Notes under the pieces: generated by a model
What the model was told of the DNA's origin: nothing
Seen by the model: only the letters and a program-made list of their open reading frames with translations
Database searches by the model: none
Origin: JAIXWP01 sp041391745
GTDB taxonomy: Bacteria; Bacteroidota; Bacteroidia; Flavobacteriales_D; Sanyastnellaceae
Reading direction: 5' to 3'
DNA length: 64,000 nucleotides
NCBI GenBank assembly: GCA_041391745.1
Contig: JAWKNK010000011.1
Location: 1 to 64,000 of the forward strand
Translations under genes and position numbers: made by a program
Shown here: in pieces, positions 62,969 to 64,000 of the stretch
Position numbering within the stretch: the first letter of the stretch is position 1
Layout of the letters: every line of letters begins with the position of its first letter

Positions 62969-64000
62969 ATGGAACTATACATTGAACTAGAGCAACAACT
63001 CAAGAAGAACCTAACTTCGTGATGATAACGGAGAACTGAAAAAATGGGTGGTGCTGAACAAAGCACAGAATTTGACGAAGAACTGATTGGACTGTTGCTC
63101 GACAATACAGACCTAAAGAGAAGTTTTTTGTAAACGTGAAAGGCACGCTGGTTTTTAACCAAAACTTGTTTGTACAGTTTTAGAACAGAAAACTATCTGA
63201 ACGATAGCTCACCCAATACAAAAACATGGTTGGACTAACCATTGACGGCAATACCTTAAACAACGAAACGAGGTTGCGTTAGTGTGGCCATTTAAGGACT
63301 GCATTTTGGAAGGCGGACAAAGCCGTGAAGAAGATAAAGAAAGAGATTTTCTTCAATAAATTTTAGCACAAGATGAAATAACCCAACTCATAGAACCAAG
63401 GTTCTCGCCAAACGCATTGACAAAGACGGAGAAAACCGCCGAATTCAACAGAAACGAAAAAGGCACGATAACCGAAAACCTGATTATAAAAGGCAACAAC
63501 CTTTAGCCTTGCATACACTTAAAGAAGAATTTCCGGAAAAGTAAAACTGATTTACATCGACTTACAACGAGGTAATGACAGTTTTAAATATAATGACAGC
63601 TTTAATCACTCAACGTGGTTAACCTTTATGAAAAATCGCTTTCTTTGGCAAATAATCTTTTGACGAAGAAAGGGTAATTTTCATAAATGTTGATGATAAA
63701 GAATACTCATACTTAAAAGTGGTTTGTGATGAAGTATTTGGAAGAGATAACTTTCTTAATGTGATTGCGGTGAAAACCTCTGCCCCCTGGACATAAGACC
63801 GTTAATCCATCACCATACTCCCAAACAGAATATATTTTACTGTATGCTAAGAATAAACAGTCTTATAATTATGACATCCAGCATATAGCATCTGGTTATG
63901 ATAGTGGCTACAATCAATTAATCACAAACATTAACGCACATTTTTCAGAATGGGAAATTGTTGGCTTATTTGATTATTTGGCAAAGAAAAAGGCTTCAAG
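62969..64000 (+). CDS. mod: Type III restriction-modification Mod (N6-adenine methyltransferase), 5' part, frameshifted
   Basis: ATG 62969 follows AGGAGATAGATAAA, an unusually clear ribosome site. The reading resumes in successive frames: MELYIELEQQLKK, DDNGELKKWVVLNKAQN, LLDNTDLKEKFFVNVKGTLVF, VALVWPFKDCILEGGQSREED, KRIDKDGENRRIQQKR-like NEKGTITENLIIKGNN, then LIYID..GNDSFKYNDSFNHST, WLTFMKNR and FINVDDKEYSYLKVVCDEVF. This is the N-terminal layout of type III Mod proteins. The DPPY active motif is damaged (GACTTACAACGAGGT; several bases appear lost). The restriction subunit would lie beyond the window. Confidence 0.75.

Noticed and set aside
1..64000. tRNA, rRNA or riboswitch genes
   Set aside because: No recognisable cloverleaf, rRNA core sequence or known aptamer was seen by eye; a covariance-model search would be needed to exclude short ones.

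Overview
The window looks like a chromosomal contig segment from a low-GC member of the Bacteroidota, most likely a Flavobacteriia-type marine or freshwater lineage. The support is six large secreted proteins ending in type IX secretion (Por/T9SS type A) sorting domains, TAnnTTTG-like -7 boxes, weak Shine-Dalgarno use, and families typical of the phylum (GH92, GH20 and GH16 glycosidases, DUF1569, DUF1572, DUF2461, a long RluA enzyme, an SLC5-type sensor kinase). I saw no rRNA, tRNA, CRISPR array or complete insertion sequence.

Layout. 0-8 kb: end of a serine hydrolase, a frameshifted NADP oxidoreductase, and two convergent giant T9SS proteins sharing a strong terminator. 8-14 kb: GH20 hexosaminidase / DUF4359-like / RsmE operon and small DUF1801, YdeI and DUF1569 proteins. 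14-19.3 kb: a TolC-HlyD-ABC-TetR export operon with a palindromic candidate operator. 19.4-22.3 kb: an orphan C-terminal fragment, a T9SS protein and an internally deleted sanA-like gene. 22.6-27 kb: ureohydrolase, YpfJ-type metalloprotease, Kir-like channel, GNAT-methyltransferase fusion, DUF1304. 27-36.4 kb: GH92 and small single-domain proteins. 36.5-49.4 kb: an outer-membrane barrel and its small partner, a lipoprotein-like peptide deformylase homologue, RluA, and further T9SS and lipoproteins. 49.4-59.8 kb: a tight eight-gene minus-strand operon (porin, MFS, two small membrane proteins, SLC5-STAC histidine kinase, lone receiver, propionyl-CoA-synthetase-like ligase, acetyl-CoA synthetase) that reads as a short-chain fatty acid sensing, uptake and activation unit, with a lone InsA-like zinc-ribbon/HTH protein at its upstream end. 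60.4-64 kb: GH16, then a HigB toxin, a HigA-ImmA fusion and the start of a type III restriction-modification Mod gene.

The most unusual feature is the intergenic DNA. About fifteen spacers between 1.2 and 48 kb are filled with three kinds of related sequence: hairpin cassettes with a constant outer stem and an exchangeable inner stem-loop; inverted TTCGGGA/TCCCGAA elements; and short tandem arrays of 7, 8 or 9 bp units. The arrays run right up to stop codons, start codons or -7 boxes. Seven genes carry a TAnnTTYG-like box ending exactly 4 or 5 bases before the start codon, which suggests leaderless transcripts.

Many genes are split by single-base losses, several in homopolymers, and the density of breaks rises sharply after 62.1 kb. 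I interpret most of these as uncorrected long-read indels rather than real pseudogenes, and I annotate such genes as one locus.
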